From: Promethearchaeota archaeon
GTDB lineage: Archaea; Asgardarchaeota; Lokiarchaeia; Sigyniarchaeales; SOKP01
DNA length: 64,000 bases
NCBI GenBank assembly: GCA_019057795.1
Contig: JAHLWS010000082.1
Location: forward strand, 1-64,000
Direction of reading: 5' to 3'
Part shown: positions 9,060 to 18,248 of the stretch, in pieces
Layout of the letters: every line of letters begins with the position of its first letter
Position numbering within the stretch: position 1 is the first letter of the stretch
Notes under the pieces: generated by a model
Database searches by the model: none
Seen by the model: the letters and a program-made list of their open reading frames with translations, nothing else
Told to the model about the DNA's origin: nothing
Position numbers and translations under genes: made by a program

Positions 9060-10172
9060 TTAAAAGAAGCTAAATCTATGAGAGGTTTTTCTATTAATTT
9101 CTCCTTTAATCTCATTACTTAAATCATAATGACAGCTTGGGCAATGTTTTGTATCTGTAATATCAATTTTGGTAAATCTATAACCACTTCTACCTAAAAT
9201 TAAATGATTACAATTTGGACAGTAAGTATTTCCTCCTTTTTCGTGACTAATATTTCCAACATAAACATAATTCAAACCTGCTTTTTTGGCTATATTATAA
9301 GCATTATCTAATGTTTCAAATGGAGTCCTTTTCATAGATGGTTGCTTAAAGTCAGGATGGTATGCTGAGAAGTGAGTAGGCGTATCATCTCCTAAATTCT
9401 CAACAATCCAATTAGATAATTTTTCAATTTCTATATCACTATCGTTCAAATCTGGAATGATTAAGTTAGTTATTTCTACATGAACCCCATTGGATTTAAA
9501 TCTTTTTGCAGTATCCAAAACAGGCTGTACTGAATTAGCACCACATATTTTCTTATAGAACTCATCTGACATAGACTTAATATCAATATTAGCCGCATCA
9601 ATTCCAACCTCTATTAATTCTTTTGTAGCTTCTGCCGTAGAATACCCATTTGTTACTAAAATGGTATTAATATTTTCTTGTTTAAGTAATTTTGTGGTAT
9701 CCAGTATCCATTCATGCCAAATTAATGGTTCATTATATGTATATGCTAGTGTCGTAGCTCCACTTTTTTTAACCTTTTCAATGAGTTGTTTTGGTGTCAT
9801 TTCTACTAAGGACATTTTGCGATTTTCTAATCCTTCTAAGGTATAAAATCCATTTTTTCCATTATCAGTAGGATTTGCTTGGCTTATATTCCAATTTTGG
9901 CAATTCTGGCATCTAAAAGAACATCCTATAGAAGCGATCGAATAAGCAGTAGCACCAGGCCAAAAATTGTATAAAGGCTTTTTTTCAATAGGGTCTAAAC
10001 TTCCACTAGATATCATTGATCCATAAATAAGAGTAAATAATTCTCCATCAAAATTTTTTCGGGTTCTACAAATTCCAACTTTCCCGGGCAGGATAACACA
10101 TTCATTAGCGCAAACACAACATTTTACTTTATTATCTTCCAGTGAATCCCACAATCTTGCTTTAAATTTCAA
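9060..10172 (-). CDS. amrS: AmrS-like radical SAM enzyme (AmmeMemoRadiSam family)
   Basis: A 370-residue radical SAM protein of the AmrS/PflA-like family. It has an N-terminal cysteine region CCVCANECVILPGKVGICRTR, the family marker GSLDPIEKKPLYNFWPG, the radical SAM cluster motif CSFRCQNCQNW, YTYNEPLIW, and a C-terminal zinc-ribbon (YCPNCNHLI...KHCPSCHYD). It is predicted to bind a 4Fe-4S cluster and cleave AdoMet. The substrate of this family is unresolved, and the partner AMMECR1/Memo genes are not in the window. The start is a TTG at 10172 that precedes the conserved KARLWDSLEDNKVKC start; no ATG is available. Confidence 0.88.
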   Translation of the reverse strand: MKFKARLWDSLEDNKVKCCVCANECVILPGKVGICRTRKNFDGELFTLIYGSMISSGSLDPIEKKPLYNFWPGATAYSIASIGCSFRCQNCQNWNISQANPTDNGKNGFYTLEGLENRKMSLVEMTPKQLIEKVKKSGATTLAYTYNEPLIWHEWILDTTKLLKQENINTILVTNGYSTAEATKELIEVGIDAANIDIKSMSDEFYKKICGANSVQPVLDTAKRFKSNGVHVEITNLIIPDLNDSDIEIEKLSNWIVENLGDDTPTHFSAYHPDFKQPSMKRTPFETLDNAYNIAKKAGLNYVYVGNISHEKGGNTYCPNCNHLILGRSGYRFTKIDITDTKHCPSCHYDLSNEIKGEINRKTSHRFSFF

Positions 10173-10325
10173 TTCAAATCAGCACTTTGTTAAAAAATTA
10201 TCATTTAATTCATTAATTAAATAATAGATAAGGATTTTAATAATATTTATACATATATATACGCCCTTTTAAGATATTGAGAATTAAAATAAAACAACAA
10301 TAAAACTAAATGGTGAAATAAGAAT

Positions 10326-11249
10326 ATTCACGTTAAAGAACATATTGAGCTAACAAGAGAAGAAATCGAAAAATTAATTAAAGAAACTGAAGAGAGATTA
10401 AAAGAATTAGAAAAGTACGGTAAACATTCAGAATATATTAAAGAATTAAGTAATTTAGCATTCTTGCAACTTGAAGTTGAACAATACACAAACTCAGAAA
10501 AAAATTTACAAGTTTGTTTAAAACATTTCATAAAACAAAAAGATAAATTAGGAAAAGCTGCTGTTTATGGGATTCTAGGAATTTTACATTTCACAAGTGG
10601 AGCATACCAGAAATCTATTAATTATTACAATATGGCACATGAAATTTATAAAGAGTTTAATCAGGTACAAGAGCAAATTACTTGCTTAAAAGGAATTGGG
10701 ATCAATCTAATTAAAATAAACCATTTTGACGAAGCGTGTGATAACTTGCTTGAATGTAGCGCTTTATGTTCAGATAACAACGATATTTACAACTTATTGG
10801 ACTGTTTAGGTAATTTAATTTATGTTCATGAAAAACGAGAGAATTGGGACATTGTATTTGAATTGTACAAAAAAACTCTCAAAGCTTTTAAAGAACTAAG
10901 TGATAGTAAGGGCATTATTGTTTCTTATTTTAATTTAGGCATCCTTAAAAAAAGAGGGAGTGATTTTAATCAAGCCATTAGATATTTTAAAAAAGGAACT
11001 AATATTGCAATTGATTCAAATTATATAGAACTAATTTTAAAAGGGTTAGGATATATTGGGGAGCTTTTGGTTTACCAAGGTAAGATGAATGACGCTAAAG
11101 AAGTATATATTAAAGCATTAAGTACTGCTGAAAAATTTAAAGTAAAGAATTCAATTATTCAAATAAAAATTCTTCTAAAATCATTAGGATTAAATGAGGA
11201 AGAAATAGAAAAAGAGCTAAGAAATTATCGAAATCTTAGGATAAAATAG
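10326..11249 (+). CDS. TPR-repeat protein with a probable ATT start
   Basis: A helical repeat protein with about six tetratricopeptide units; typical units read GILGILHFTSGAYQKSINYY and NLGILKKRGSDFNQAIRYF. Coding character continues upstream of the first TTG (10464): KEHIELTREEIEKLIKE and following residues are clearly protein-like back to a TGA at 10314. Between that TGA and the protein there is no ATG, GTG or TTG. The best candidate is ATT at 10326, nine bases after GGTGA. A one-base insertion after the ATGGTGAAA at 10310 is the alternative. TPRs mediate protein contacts; the partner is unknown. Confidence 0.65.
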   Translation: MHVKEHIELTREEIEKLIKETEERLKELEKYGKHSEYIKELSNLAFLQLEVEQYTNSEKNLQVCLKHFIKQKDKLGKAAVYGILGILHFTSGAYQKSINYYNMAHEIYKEFNQVQEQITCLKGIGINLIKINHFDEACDNLLECSALCSDNNDIYNLLDCLGNLIYVHEKRENWDIVFELYKKTLKAFKELSDSKGIIVSYFNLGILKKRGSDFNQAIRYFKKGTNIAIDSNYIELILKGLGYIGELLVYQGKMNDAKEVYIKALSTAEKFKVKNSIIQIKILLKSLGLNEEEIEKELRNYRNLRIK

Positions 11250-11371
11250 TAATGATTAGTAAATTGGAAAATAATCATGTTTCAAAACACAATTTAAAAA
11301 ATTATAAATGAACGAATTTTCATTTTTAATTAAAGTAATCTAAATATAATACTTCGAGTGTTCACTTAGTA

Positions 11372-12805
11372 ATGAAATATTGTCCATTTTGTAAGAAGCC
11401 AATTGAGCAATATTGGACGTATTGCCGTAATTGTAATAAACCCTTAATTACGAACCTTGATAACGAATTAAATATAAGAGACTCTCACGATGAGGCCTCA
11501 TTTTATACTAACGATTTTGAAGAAGATTATTATGATATCAACATTCTCGACGATGAGGTCGTTGAACGCGAGCTGAACGAATTAGAAGATCAACTAGCAG
11601 AGTGCGAAAGATTAGGAAAAAATATGGGAGATCTCTTATTAAAGAAAGCAAGTTTATTTTATAAAAAAAGAGATTTCCCTAACGCCTTAAAAAATTTAGA
11701 GTTGGCGTTAGAAAACTTTCTTGACGAAAAAGAATTCTTAAATACAGTCATATGCCATAACGAATTAGGTTTAATCCATGAAGAAACAGGGTTTTTTGAT
11801 CAAGCAATCTATCATTTTGATAGAGCTCTTATAATTTTAGAAGATATTGAAGATAATCAGAAGAAAGTTCAAGTTTTGAATAACTTAGGAAATGTATATT
11901 ATTTAATCAATGATTTAAAAAGCTCCTATAAATATTATCAAAAAGCGTTAATTTTAACCGAAAAAGAAAACCTAGAATTAGACGCTATAAAAACTTCAAG
12001 TAATTTAGTTGAAATCCTAATTTCTTTAAAAGATTATGATCGTGTTACCAAAATATTGAAAAATAATCTGGAATTCTTTACAAAAACCAATGATGTTTAT
12101 GGAGTCATCCAAACTCGTATAAAGTATGGCAAATTATATTATTATCTTGGAGACGAGTATTATGACCAATCCTATCAGAGCTTTACCAAAGTATTAGAGC
12201 TTGTTGATACTATAAAAAACCAAATTTCTATTTTTATAAAAAAAAAATTAGAATGGGAATCCTTTCTCTATTTAGGAAAATTACATTTGTTATGGGATAA
12301 CGATTCAGAAGCAGAACATTACCTATTAAACAGCTTAGAAGCAATAAGAACGTTTGGAATTCGAGAAAATATTAAAGAAGGAGTAGTTTTAAAAACAATA
12401 GCTAAGTTTTATTCGTTAAAAGGGGAAGATAATAAAGCGATCGACTATTATAGCTATTCTACAGAGATATATCAAAAATTTGGAGATAAACTCAAAATTG
12501 CTGAGATGAAATTTGAAGTCGCAAAAATTTTTCAAAACTACATTCAAAATGAACAGAAAGCAATACAATATTATGTAGAAGCTTTAGAAATTTTCGAAAG
12601 TTTAAATAACTTAGAAAAGCTTGCAGAAATTCGTAATAATTTAGGTGATATTTATGTTTCAAAGGAATTGTTTGATTTAGCATTAAATAACTTTATAATG
12701 GCAAAAAAATTTTACGCTGAATTAGAGGACGAATATAACAAAAATCTTATATTAGGGAAAATAAATTCCTTGAAGGAAACTGAACCAAATAGTCTTAGTC
12801 CTTAA
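11372..12805 (+). CDS. zinc-ribbon TPR protein
   Basis: A 477-residue protein. Residues 1-28 form a zinc ribbon (YCPFCKKPIEQYWTYCRNCNKPL), followed by an acidic linker of about 50 residues and then eight or so TPR units to the end, such as NELGLIHEETGFFDQAIYHF and NNLGNVYYLINDLKSSYKYY. The layout suggests a soluble scaffold; ligand unknown. It follows another TPR gene on the same strand by about 120 bases, with a TATA-like TATAATAC before its ATG, so it likely has its own promoter. It overlaps the end of the convergent membrane protein gene by 11 bases. Confidence 0.75.
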   Translation: MKYCPFCKKPIEQYWTYCRNCNKPLITNLDNELNIRDSHDEASFYTNDFEEDYYDINILDDEVVERELNELEDQLAECERLGKNMGDLLLKKASLFYKKRDFPNALKNLELALENFLDEKEFLNTVICHNELGLIHEETGFFDQAIYHFDRALIILEDIEDNQKKVQVLNNLGNVYYLINDLKSSYKYYQKALILTEKENLELDAIKTSSNLVEILISLKDYDRVTKILKNNLEFFTKTNDVYGVIQTRIKYGKLYYYLGDEYYDQSYQSFTKVLELVDTIKNQISIFIKKKLEWESFLYLGKLHLLWDNDSEAEHYLLNSLEAIRTFGIRENIKEGVVLKTIAKFYSLKGEDNKAIDYYSYSTEIYQKFGDKLKIAEMKFEVAKIFQNYIQNEQKAIQYYVEALEIFESLNNLEKLAEIRNNLGDIYVSKELFDLALNNFIMAKKFYAELEDEYNKNLILGKINSLKETEPNSLSP

Positions 12806-13946
12806 TTTTTCCTCCTACTTTTTTAAACATCCAATCTAAGGATAGAATGGATTTTCCAAACTTTTCCCAGAAATATATTAAAAGCCCGAGTAAGATGATA
12901 TAACCTATTGAAAATTGAAAAAACAATAAAAATGTTAACTTTTGATAAAAAATAGGTAAAAATAAGAATTGAATAAGTAATAGGGTTAAAGAATACTTCC
13001 CATAAATAGATAAAATCTTAGCAATTTTGTTATTAATATGTAATACATCGAAAAGGTAATATGTTACCCCAATTATGAGCAACGAAAGTCCCATTATAAA
13101 AAATAGATTAGACGGCGTGCCCTTGAGCAGAAATAAGGGTGATCCTGGAATGAATTGTATGAAATGTGTTATTAAAATAGAGATTGCATCGATAAAGGGA
13201 TACTTAGCGGGATTAAAATTGTCTAAAGTAATTATAAACCCTATGTCTATAAAGGGGACTAATAGAGCAATAATTAATAAAACCCAACCATATTTTATTA
13301 CTGAATGAGTTGACCGCATATTAGCAACATCAGAGTCCAGCATGATTGACTCGTAAATAAGTTCCCCAAAAACTGTTGAGAAAAAAGATATAGCAGCATA
13401 AGGTAATAGCGAATAAGTTGGAAAGGGCGAGACAACAAAGAAATATATTATCGCAATAACTGGATTAATATCTTTTCCAAAGTAAAGCGCTTCTCGAATG
13501 CCTAGCGTTAAAAACAATATGGTTATCCCGATTACTAGTCTTGCCCATCTCACCATTTTATAAGAGTAATAGCAAATAATTTGAGAGAACCCTAAAAAAA
13601 AAAGAATGTTCCAACCCCATATGTTTTGAGGAAATCCGCAGGTAGCATTTAAAAGTAAATTATAAAAACTTCCTAATAAAATTAGGAAACTCCCTTGTTT
13701 TAAGATTTTATTTCGATTCGATTTTTCAGGAACGCGACCCATTTTTTTTTTTAATGTAAAGGAAACTGAGAAAGATGTCAAGAAAATGTATAAGGACGGA
13801 CCAATAACATCTAAAATAGTTAATATAAAGCCATAAATATATTTTAGTTCATCCCCAAAATATAGCCAATAATAAATAGTATTAGAAAAAAGAATTATTA
13901 ATATTGAAAAACCCTTGGCGATTTCAATGCTCCTTAAGTTTACCAT
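12795..13946 (-). CDS. multi-pass membrane protein, HGSNAT/DUF1624-like acyltransferase
   Basis: A 383-residue protein with about ten membrane helices. The opening RSIEIAKGFSILIILFSN followed by a helix matches the start of the DUF1624/heparan-alpha-glucosaminide acetyltransferase family (RxxxIDxxRGxxillm), as do the short basic loops and evenly spaced helices. However, the catalytic His of that family is not obvious: the usual Asp-Arg pair reads EIAKG. If it is an acyltransferase it would move acyl groups across the membrane. Start supported by AGGTGAT before the ATG. Identification is tentative. Confidence 0.5.
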   Translation of the reverse strand: MVNLRSIEIAKGFSILIILFSNTIYYWLYFGDELKYIYGFILTILDVIGPSLYIFLTSFSVSFTLKKKMGRVPEKSNRNKILKQGSFLILLGSFYNLLLNATCGFPQNIWGWNILFFLGFSQIICYYSYKMVRWARLVIGITILFLTLGIREALYFGKDINPVIAIIYFFVVSPFPTYSLLPYAAISFFSTVFGELIYESIMLDSDVANMRSTHSVIKYGWVLLIIALLVPFIDIGFIITLDNFNPAKYPFIDAISILITHFIQFIPGSPLFLLKGTPSNLFFIMGLSLLIIGVTYYLFDVLHINNKIAKILSIYGKYSLTLLLIQFLFLPIFYQKLTFLLFFQFSIGYIILLGLLIYFWEKFGKSILSLDWMFKKVGGKIKD

Positions 13947-14000
13947 AAAAAATCACCTTCTTTAATGAAAAATTAATTAATTGTTTAAAAATAAATAAAT

Positions 14001-14648
14001 TTAGGAGTCAATATCAAAATCTTCACTTTTATAAACTTTTCTAGCAAACTCCTCGAATCCTATAGATTTTATGAAGTTATAAGAAACTATATTATCTTTA
14101 TAAACCTCACATCTAAGCTCTTTGACGCCTTTCTTTTTAAAATAATTCCATGCTGCCATGCCTATAACTGTCCCAAGCCCTTTACGTTGAAAACGAGGGA
14201 TTACTCCTAGTCCTGCGATTATACCAATTTCATTTTTTGATCCTTCATAATCTAGTATAACAAATGCGGCATCGGATCCATATACCCTAGCGATTAAAAT
14301 TATTGTTTCTGGATATTCATAAATAGTTTTTAAGGAATTAAGTGTAATTGATGAATAAGGCGTATTTGAAGTCATCCAACTTCTATTATACAAAGCTCTA
14401 ACGCTCTCTAAATCCTCTACTTTAGCTTCTCTTATCTTGGCTCGAAGTATATTATGCTCCACTTTTTCTGTAAGCATCTCCTCAAATTCGGGCGTAATTT
14501 TAGCAACGGGTAATTTCATTTGAATGTACTCCATTCCCGTTGTAGCTAATTCATTCTCGATTTCTTCTTCTGTTTTATCTTTTTTTTCAAACGCCAGCAT
14601 AAAGCTACGAACTTTTCTTTTCTTTAAACTTATTTTTGATTCTGTCAT
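14001..14648 (-). CDS. GNAT-family N-acetyltransferase (tandem copy 2)
   Basis: A 215-residue protein with an N-terminal helical extension of about 75 residues and a GNAT domain. The acetyl-CoA binding motif is GVIPRFQRKGLGTVIGMAAW, followed by LRCEVYKDNIVSYNFIKSIGFEEF. The adjacent gene at 14733-15398 is a clear paralogue along the whole length, including the N-terminal extension. That alignment supports the ATG at 14648 (MTESKISLKKRK) rather than the upstream ATG at 14681. Likely cytosolic; the substrate is unknown. Confidence 0.8.
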   Translation of the reverse strand: MTESKISLKKRKVRSFMLAFEKKDKTEEEIENELATTGMEYIQMKLPVAKITPEFEEMLTEKVEHNILRAKIREAKVEDLESVRALYNRSWMTSNTPYSSITLNSLKTIYEYPETIILIARVYGSDAAFVILDYEGSKNEIGIIAGLGVIPRFQRKGLGTVIGMAAWNYFKKKGVKELRCEVYKDNIVSYNFIKSIGFEEFARKVYKSEDFDIDS

Positions 14649-14732
14649 GGTATGATAGATTTTGTTATTTGAATTAATCAACTAGTATTATTAAACGATC
14701 AAAAAATAAAAAGGTTTTATGGAGTAATAATT

Positions 14733-15398
14733 TTATAACTCAAAATCTTCTTTGCGATAAATTTTTTTTCCAAATTCTTCGAAATTTAATCCTTTAATAA
14801 AATTATAAGATATTTGATTATCCTTATAAACTTCACACCTTAATTCCTTCAAGCCCTTCTCTTTAAAAAAGTTCCATGCTGCCATACCTAATATCGTACC
14901 TAATCCCTTACCTTGAAAGCGTGGTAGGACCCCAAGCCCCGCTATTACTCCAAATTCTTTATTTTCACCTTCAAAGTCTAAAATAATAAATCCTCCATCA
15001 ATATTGTAAATCTTTGCTATAAGAAAAACTGTGTCTGGGTCGTTAAATATTTTTTTAAGAGAGTCTTTTTCGATAGGTCTAAAAGGAGTATTAGACGTTA
15101 ACCAAGCTCTATTATAGATATTTTTCACGGTTGCAAGGTCCTTTTCTGTTGCTTCACGGATTTTAGCGTGAAAAATCTTATGTTCAATCTTTTCTTTTAA
15201 GGAATTCTCATATTCCTTAGTAATTTTGTTGATAGGTAATCTCATTTGGAGATAAACCATCCCCTGATCGAGAATCTCTTTTTGGAATTGGCTAATTTCA
15301 CCCTTTTTACCACCTTCTTCAATGTGTAAAAAATAAGTTCTTAAGGCTTTCTTTTTAAAATCCAGTTTCCTCTTCAAACCTTTGCCTTTTCGACTCAT
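14733..15398 (-). CDS. GNAT-family N-acetyltransferase (tandem copy 1)
   Basis: A 221-residue paralogue of the next gene. The acetyl-CoA motif reads GVLPRFQGKGLGTILGMAAW and the C-terminal half LRCEVYKDNQISYNFIKGLNFEEF. The N-terminal 80 residues are basic and helical (MSRKGKGLKRKLDFKKK) and also conserved in the partner, so they belong to the family. The gene begins 17 bases after the stop of the 545-residue coiled-coil gene and is probably in the same transcript. The duplication may have split substrates or allowed a heterodimer; this is inference. Confidence 0.8.
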   Translation of the reverse strand: MSRKGKGLKRKLDFKKKALRTYFLHIEEGGKKGEISQFQKEILDQGMVYLQMRLPINKITKEYENSLKEKIEHKIFHAKIREATEKDLATVKNIYNRAWLTSNTPFRPIEKDSLKKIFNDPDTVFLIAKIYNIDGGFIILDFEGENKEFGVIAGLGVLPRFQGKGLGTILGMAAWNFFKEKGLKELRCEVYKDNQISYNFIKGLNFEEFGKKIYRKEDFEL

Positions 15399-15415
15399 CT
15401 TATTCTAAAGGAGAT

Positions 15416-17053
15416 TTAGGGTTTTAATATCAAATTTAAATTACTTCTTATAGTTTTTTCGATCTCATCATTTATTATAGCATAACTTCTTAAAAGCGAG
15501 ATTCCTTGCTGAATTTTTTTGGCTAAACTTTTATCATCAATAAGATTTTTATTTTCGCTCGAAAATTCAAAATTAGATCTTAAAGCCATGTCTTCTTCAA
15601 TTCTTTCTTTGAATGTTTTTTTAAAATTAACCATTGTATCAGAAATTTCTTGATATATATTATTTGGGTCGTTTGTAACGATACCTGGGAGAATTAATTC
15701 CATTTTTTCTTCCATTGTATCTTTATTTTCAATAAACATAACATATAATGGCATGTAAATCCACTGAATTGGTCGAGAAAATAATTCTGATTGATTATCA
15801 TTTAATGACCAAGATAATAAGTCCTTTACTTCTTGTAGACAATTTCCATTACTAGAATGAATAATATTTTTTATTTGTGAATACAGCTCTTCTAACCTTA
15901 TTCGTATAGAATCAATTTCCGAAATTTTTTCTTGTTTTTCATTTTCAAATGCAGATAAATCTTTATCTCTATCTTTTAACTTAAGATCTAATGACGAACC
16001 AAACTCCTCTAATTTTTTCTTTGCTTCTACATCAATTTGGAACGCTCGTTCTTTTAACTCCATATATTTTAGAGTTAGTGAAGTTACCATACTAACAAAA
16101 TTATTGCCTTCATTTATCAAATACTTGAAGTGATTCTCAAAAGGTTCAGTAAGATCATTAAAAACCCTACCCTTTAATATCTCACTTTGGGTATAGAATT
16201 TGTTCTTTTTAAGAATATCTTCTAAATACCTTTCAGCTGTTTTAAATAATACTGATATGTTTTCAATTACTTTCCTTTTTTCATTCACCTTCCATTGATC
16301 GCTTTTATCGCTTTCTAACGCAATTTGATCTTTCATCTGATTAGAGTCAATTATCTGGGATGTCTTATTAATTTGAGAGGAGTATCGGGTATTAATATCT
16401 TTTAATTGAACGTTTAAATCAATTAACCATTTGTCTACTTCTTTTCCAATTAATTCAGTCTGGGTGTCCCATCTTAAAGCATTTCCTCTCATATAATCAA
16501 TTGAATTTCGATATTTTTCCGCAACATCTAAAGCCTGTTCAGTCGTAAAATTCGTCTCTAAAGGCATATATTCCGAAATTGGCTTGAATTCTACTAAGGG
16601 TAATAACTTTGCTAAAGTTTGAAGGAATTCAGGATTAACTAATGCGTTAATTTTTAACTTCTGAAATTTTGAATCTTCCCCTAGACCAATTTCTTCTGCT
16701 TCTTTATCAATATAGGATAAAACTTCGATAATTTTGTTTAATTGCTCAGATCTCGTAAGACCCTCAATATTTCTCAAAATATGCCCTATTACAGGTTGTC
16801 TTGGAGGGTTAGAAAGCTTTCCTTTTTTTGAAAAAACCTCTAAACCATCTAATATTATATGTGTACCAATAGCACCTTGGACACAAAGAAATGGCCATAA
16901 TAATCTAGAAAATGAGATGACTCTCTCATCTTGTTTAAGATTTTTTGTTAAAAGATAAAATGCTAATGCTAATTCGTCATATTCTTTAATTGGGGGTAAG
17001 CCTTGGCGAGTGTTAAATAAGGGTAAGATTTGTTGATTGCCATGGATTGACAT
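15416..17053 (-). CDS. large coiled-coil protein, unknown
   Basis: A 545-residue soluble protein that I do not recognise. The first 160 residues look globular (WPFLCVQGAIGTHIILDGLEVF, PRQPVIGHILRNIEGLTRSEQ). Residues about 190-420 are charged and heptad-like, consistent with one or two long coiled coils, and a helical C-terminal segment follows. There is no ATPase or nuclease motif, so it is not an SMC. ATG start at 17053. It leads a run of minus-strand genes with the two GNAT proteins. Confidence 0.6.
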   Translation of the reverse strand: MSIHGNQQILPLFNTRQGLPPIKEYDELALAFYLLTKNLKQDERVISFSRLLWPFLCVQGAIGTHIILDGLEVFSKKGKLSNPPRQPVIGHILRNIEGLTRSEQLNKIIEVLSYIDKEAEEIGLGEDSKFQKLKINALVNPEFLQTLAKLLPLVEFKPISEYMPLETNFTTEQALDVAEKYRNSIDYMRGNALRWDTQTELIGKEVDKWLIDLNVQLKDINTRYSSQINKTSQIIDSNQMKDQIALESDKSDQWKVNEKRKVIENISVLFKTAERYLEDILKKNKFYTQSEILKGRVFNDLTEPFENHFKYLINEGNNFVSMVTSLTLKYMELKERAFQIDVEAKKKLEEFGSSLDLKLKDRDKDLSAFENEKQEKISEIDSIRIRLEELYSQIKNIIHSSNGNCLQEVKDLLSWSLNDNQSELFSRPIQWIYMPLYVMFIENKDTMEEKMELILPGIVTNDPNNIYQEISDTMVNFKKTFKERIEEDMALRSNFEFSSENKNLIDDKSLAKKIQQGISLLRSYAIINDEIEKTIRSNLNLILKP

Positions 17054-17194
17054 AAAATGAGCTCTTCCAATTATAATTTGGTTACTTATTACTGATTAAA
17101 AATATCTAATTAATCATTACTAAAAATTCTATTTTTTTTTATATTGATTTTCAAATGTGTCTTTAAAATAAATTGTAAAAGAAAATTTAGAGAT

Positions 17195-18049
17195 TCATTT
17201 AAGTTGTTCGTAATGGTTGGCAATTACAATGATCAACAATGAGAGTAAGATCAATAAAGGAGGCAAAACAGCTCTTACATGATAAAACCCAAATGTTTCC
17301 ATTAAACCTTGAGTTATTCTTCCGAAAAAATAGATGAAAAACCCTATTGCGTTTAAGGCGTAAGATCTCCTTAGGACCCCAAATGTTTTTAAAGCTAAAT
17401 ACACAAATAGGACTGGAATAACTAATACCATCAAAGGTAAAAGAATAAAGTTAAGTACAAATCTGCCTGCGGGGTACCCAAATATAGTTATTAATTCAAT
17501 TCCTACGCTATAAGGGGCTTCATTAAAATCGGGATCCATAAAAAGCGAGTCAGGCAAAATAAGTGCGAGAATTCCAATTACAATTGGGAAGAGGACCAAT
17601 AAGATTTTAAGTGATTTTCTAACGCGATTCAATCTTAAAAGCGTATTAATTTTAAATTTTAAATCCTCCTTTTCTGATGGCTTTTCTTCTTCAGTATATG
17701 ACGGAAAAATCAGAGTACCAAAAACGCCCATCAAACAAGCTATACCCAACCAAGTAGAAAATGTAGCTAATCGATAATGCATCATAAGTAATCCAACTAA
17801 CTCTAAATTGGTCATCGTTCCTAAGAGTTCTGGAATGTAAAAATAATAAACAATAAAAAAAACTCTCCCCGCTGCTAGACACAAGAATAATAGTGAAAAA
17901 TATAACCAATAAAATTTTTTAGAGGTTCTAAATCTCATCAAAAAGAAATATGCAAATATGAGAAAATAAAAACCTACTATTGCGTAGTAAAGGCCCGACT
18001 CTATTGAGTCCCAAATATCGAAGTACTGGAAGGGATCTTGAAAAATCAT
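17195..18049 (-). CDS. seven-helix membrane protein, unknown
   Basis: A 284-residue protein with about seven membrane helices: residues 18-40, 47-70, 88-115, 148-170, 188-225, 232-255 and 261-280. A charged cytoplasmic loop (SYTEEEKPSEKEDLKFK) lies between helices 3 and 4. It has the look of a 7TM receptor-like or sensor membrane protein, but no retinal Lys motif or other signature is present. Nothing further can be said from sequence. Upstream is an AT-rich divergent region shared with glyS. Confidence 0.55.
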   Translation of the reverse strand: MIFQDPFQYFDIWDSIESGLYYAIVGFYFLIFAYFFLMRFRTSKKFYWLYFSLLFLCLAAGRVFFIVYYFYIPELLGTMTNLELVGLLMMHYRLATFSTWLGIACLMGVFGTLIFPSYTEEEKPSEKEDLKFKINTLLRLNRVRKSLKILLVLFPIVIGILALILPDSLFMDPDFNEAPYSVGIELITIFGYPAGRFVLNFILLPLMVLVIPVLFVYLALKTFGVLRRSYALNAIGFFIYFFGRITQGLMETFGFYHVRAVLPPLLILLSLLIIVIANHYEQLK

Positions 18050-18248
18050 ATTCGATCAAACACCAATTTTATTCTACAAAATAATTTGATTTAATAACTT
18101 AAAATTATAATATTATTAGTTATATAAAAATTTATATTATAAAACTATAATATCAAAATTGATTGCTACATCCAAACTAAGGAATAATCTTAAAATACAA
18201 ATATTATCGATAATTCTAAAAACTACTATTGTAAAGTTTTGATTAAAA

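Noticed and set aside
10328..10531. A 67-codon minus-strand frame in the TPR gene start
   Set aside because: Antisense of a helical lysine/glutamate-rich region, giving a serine-rich artefact.
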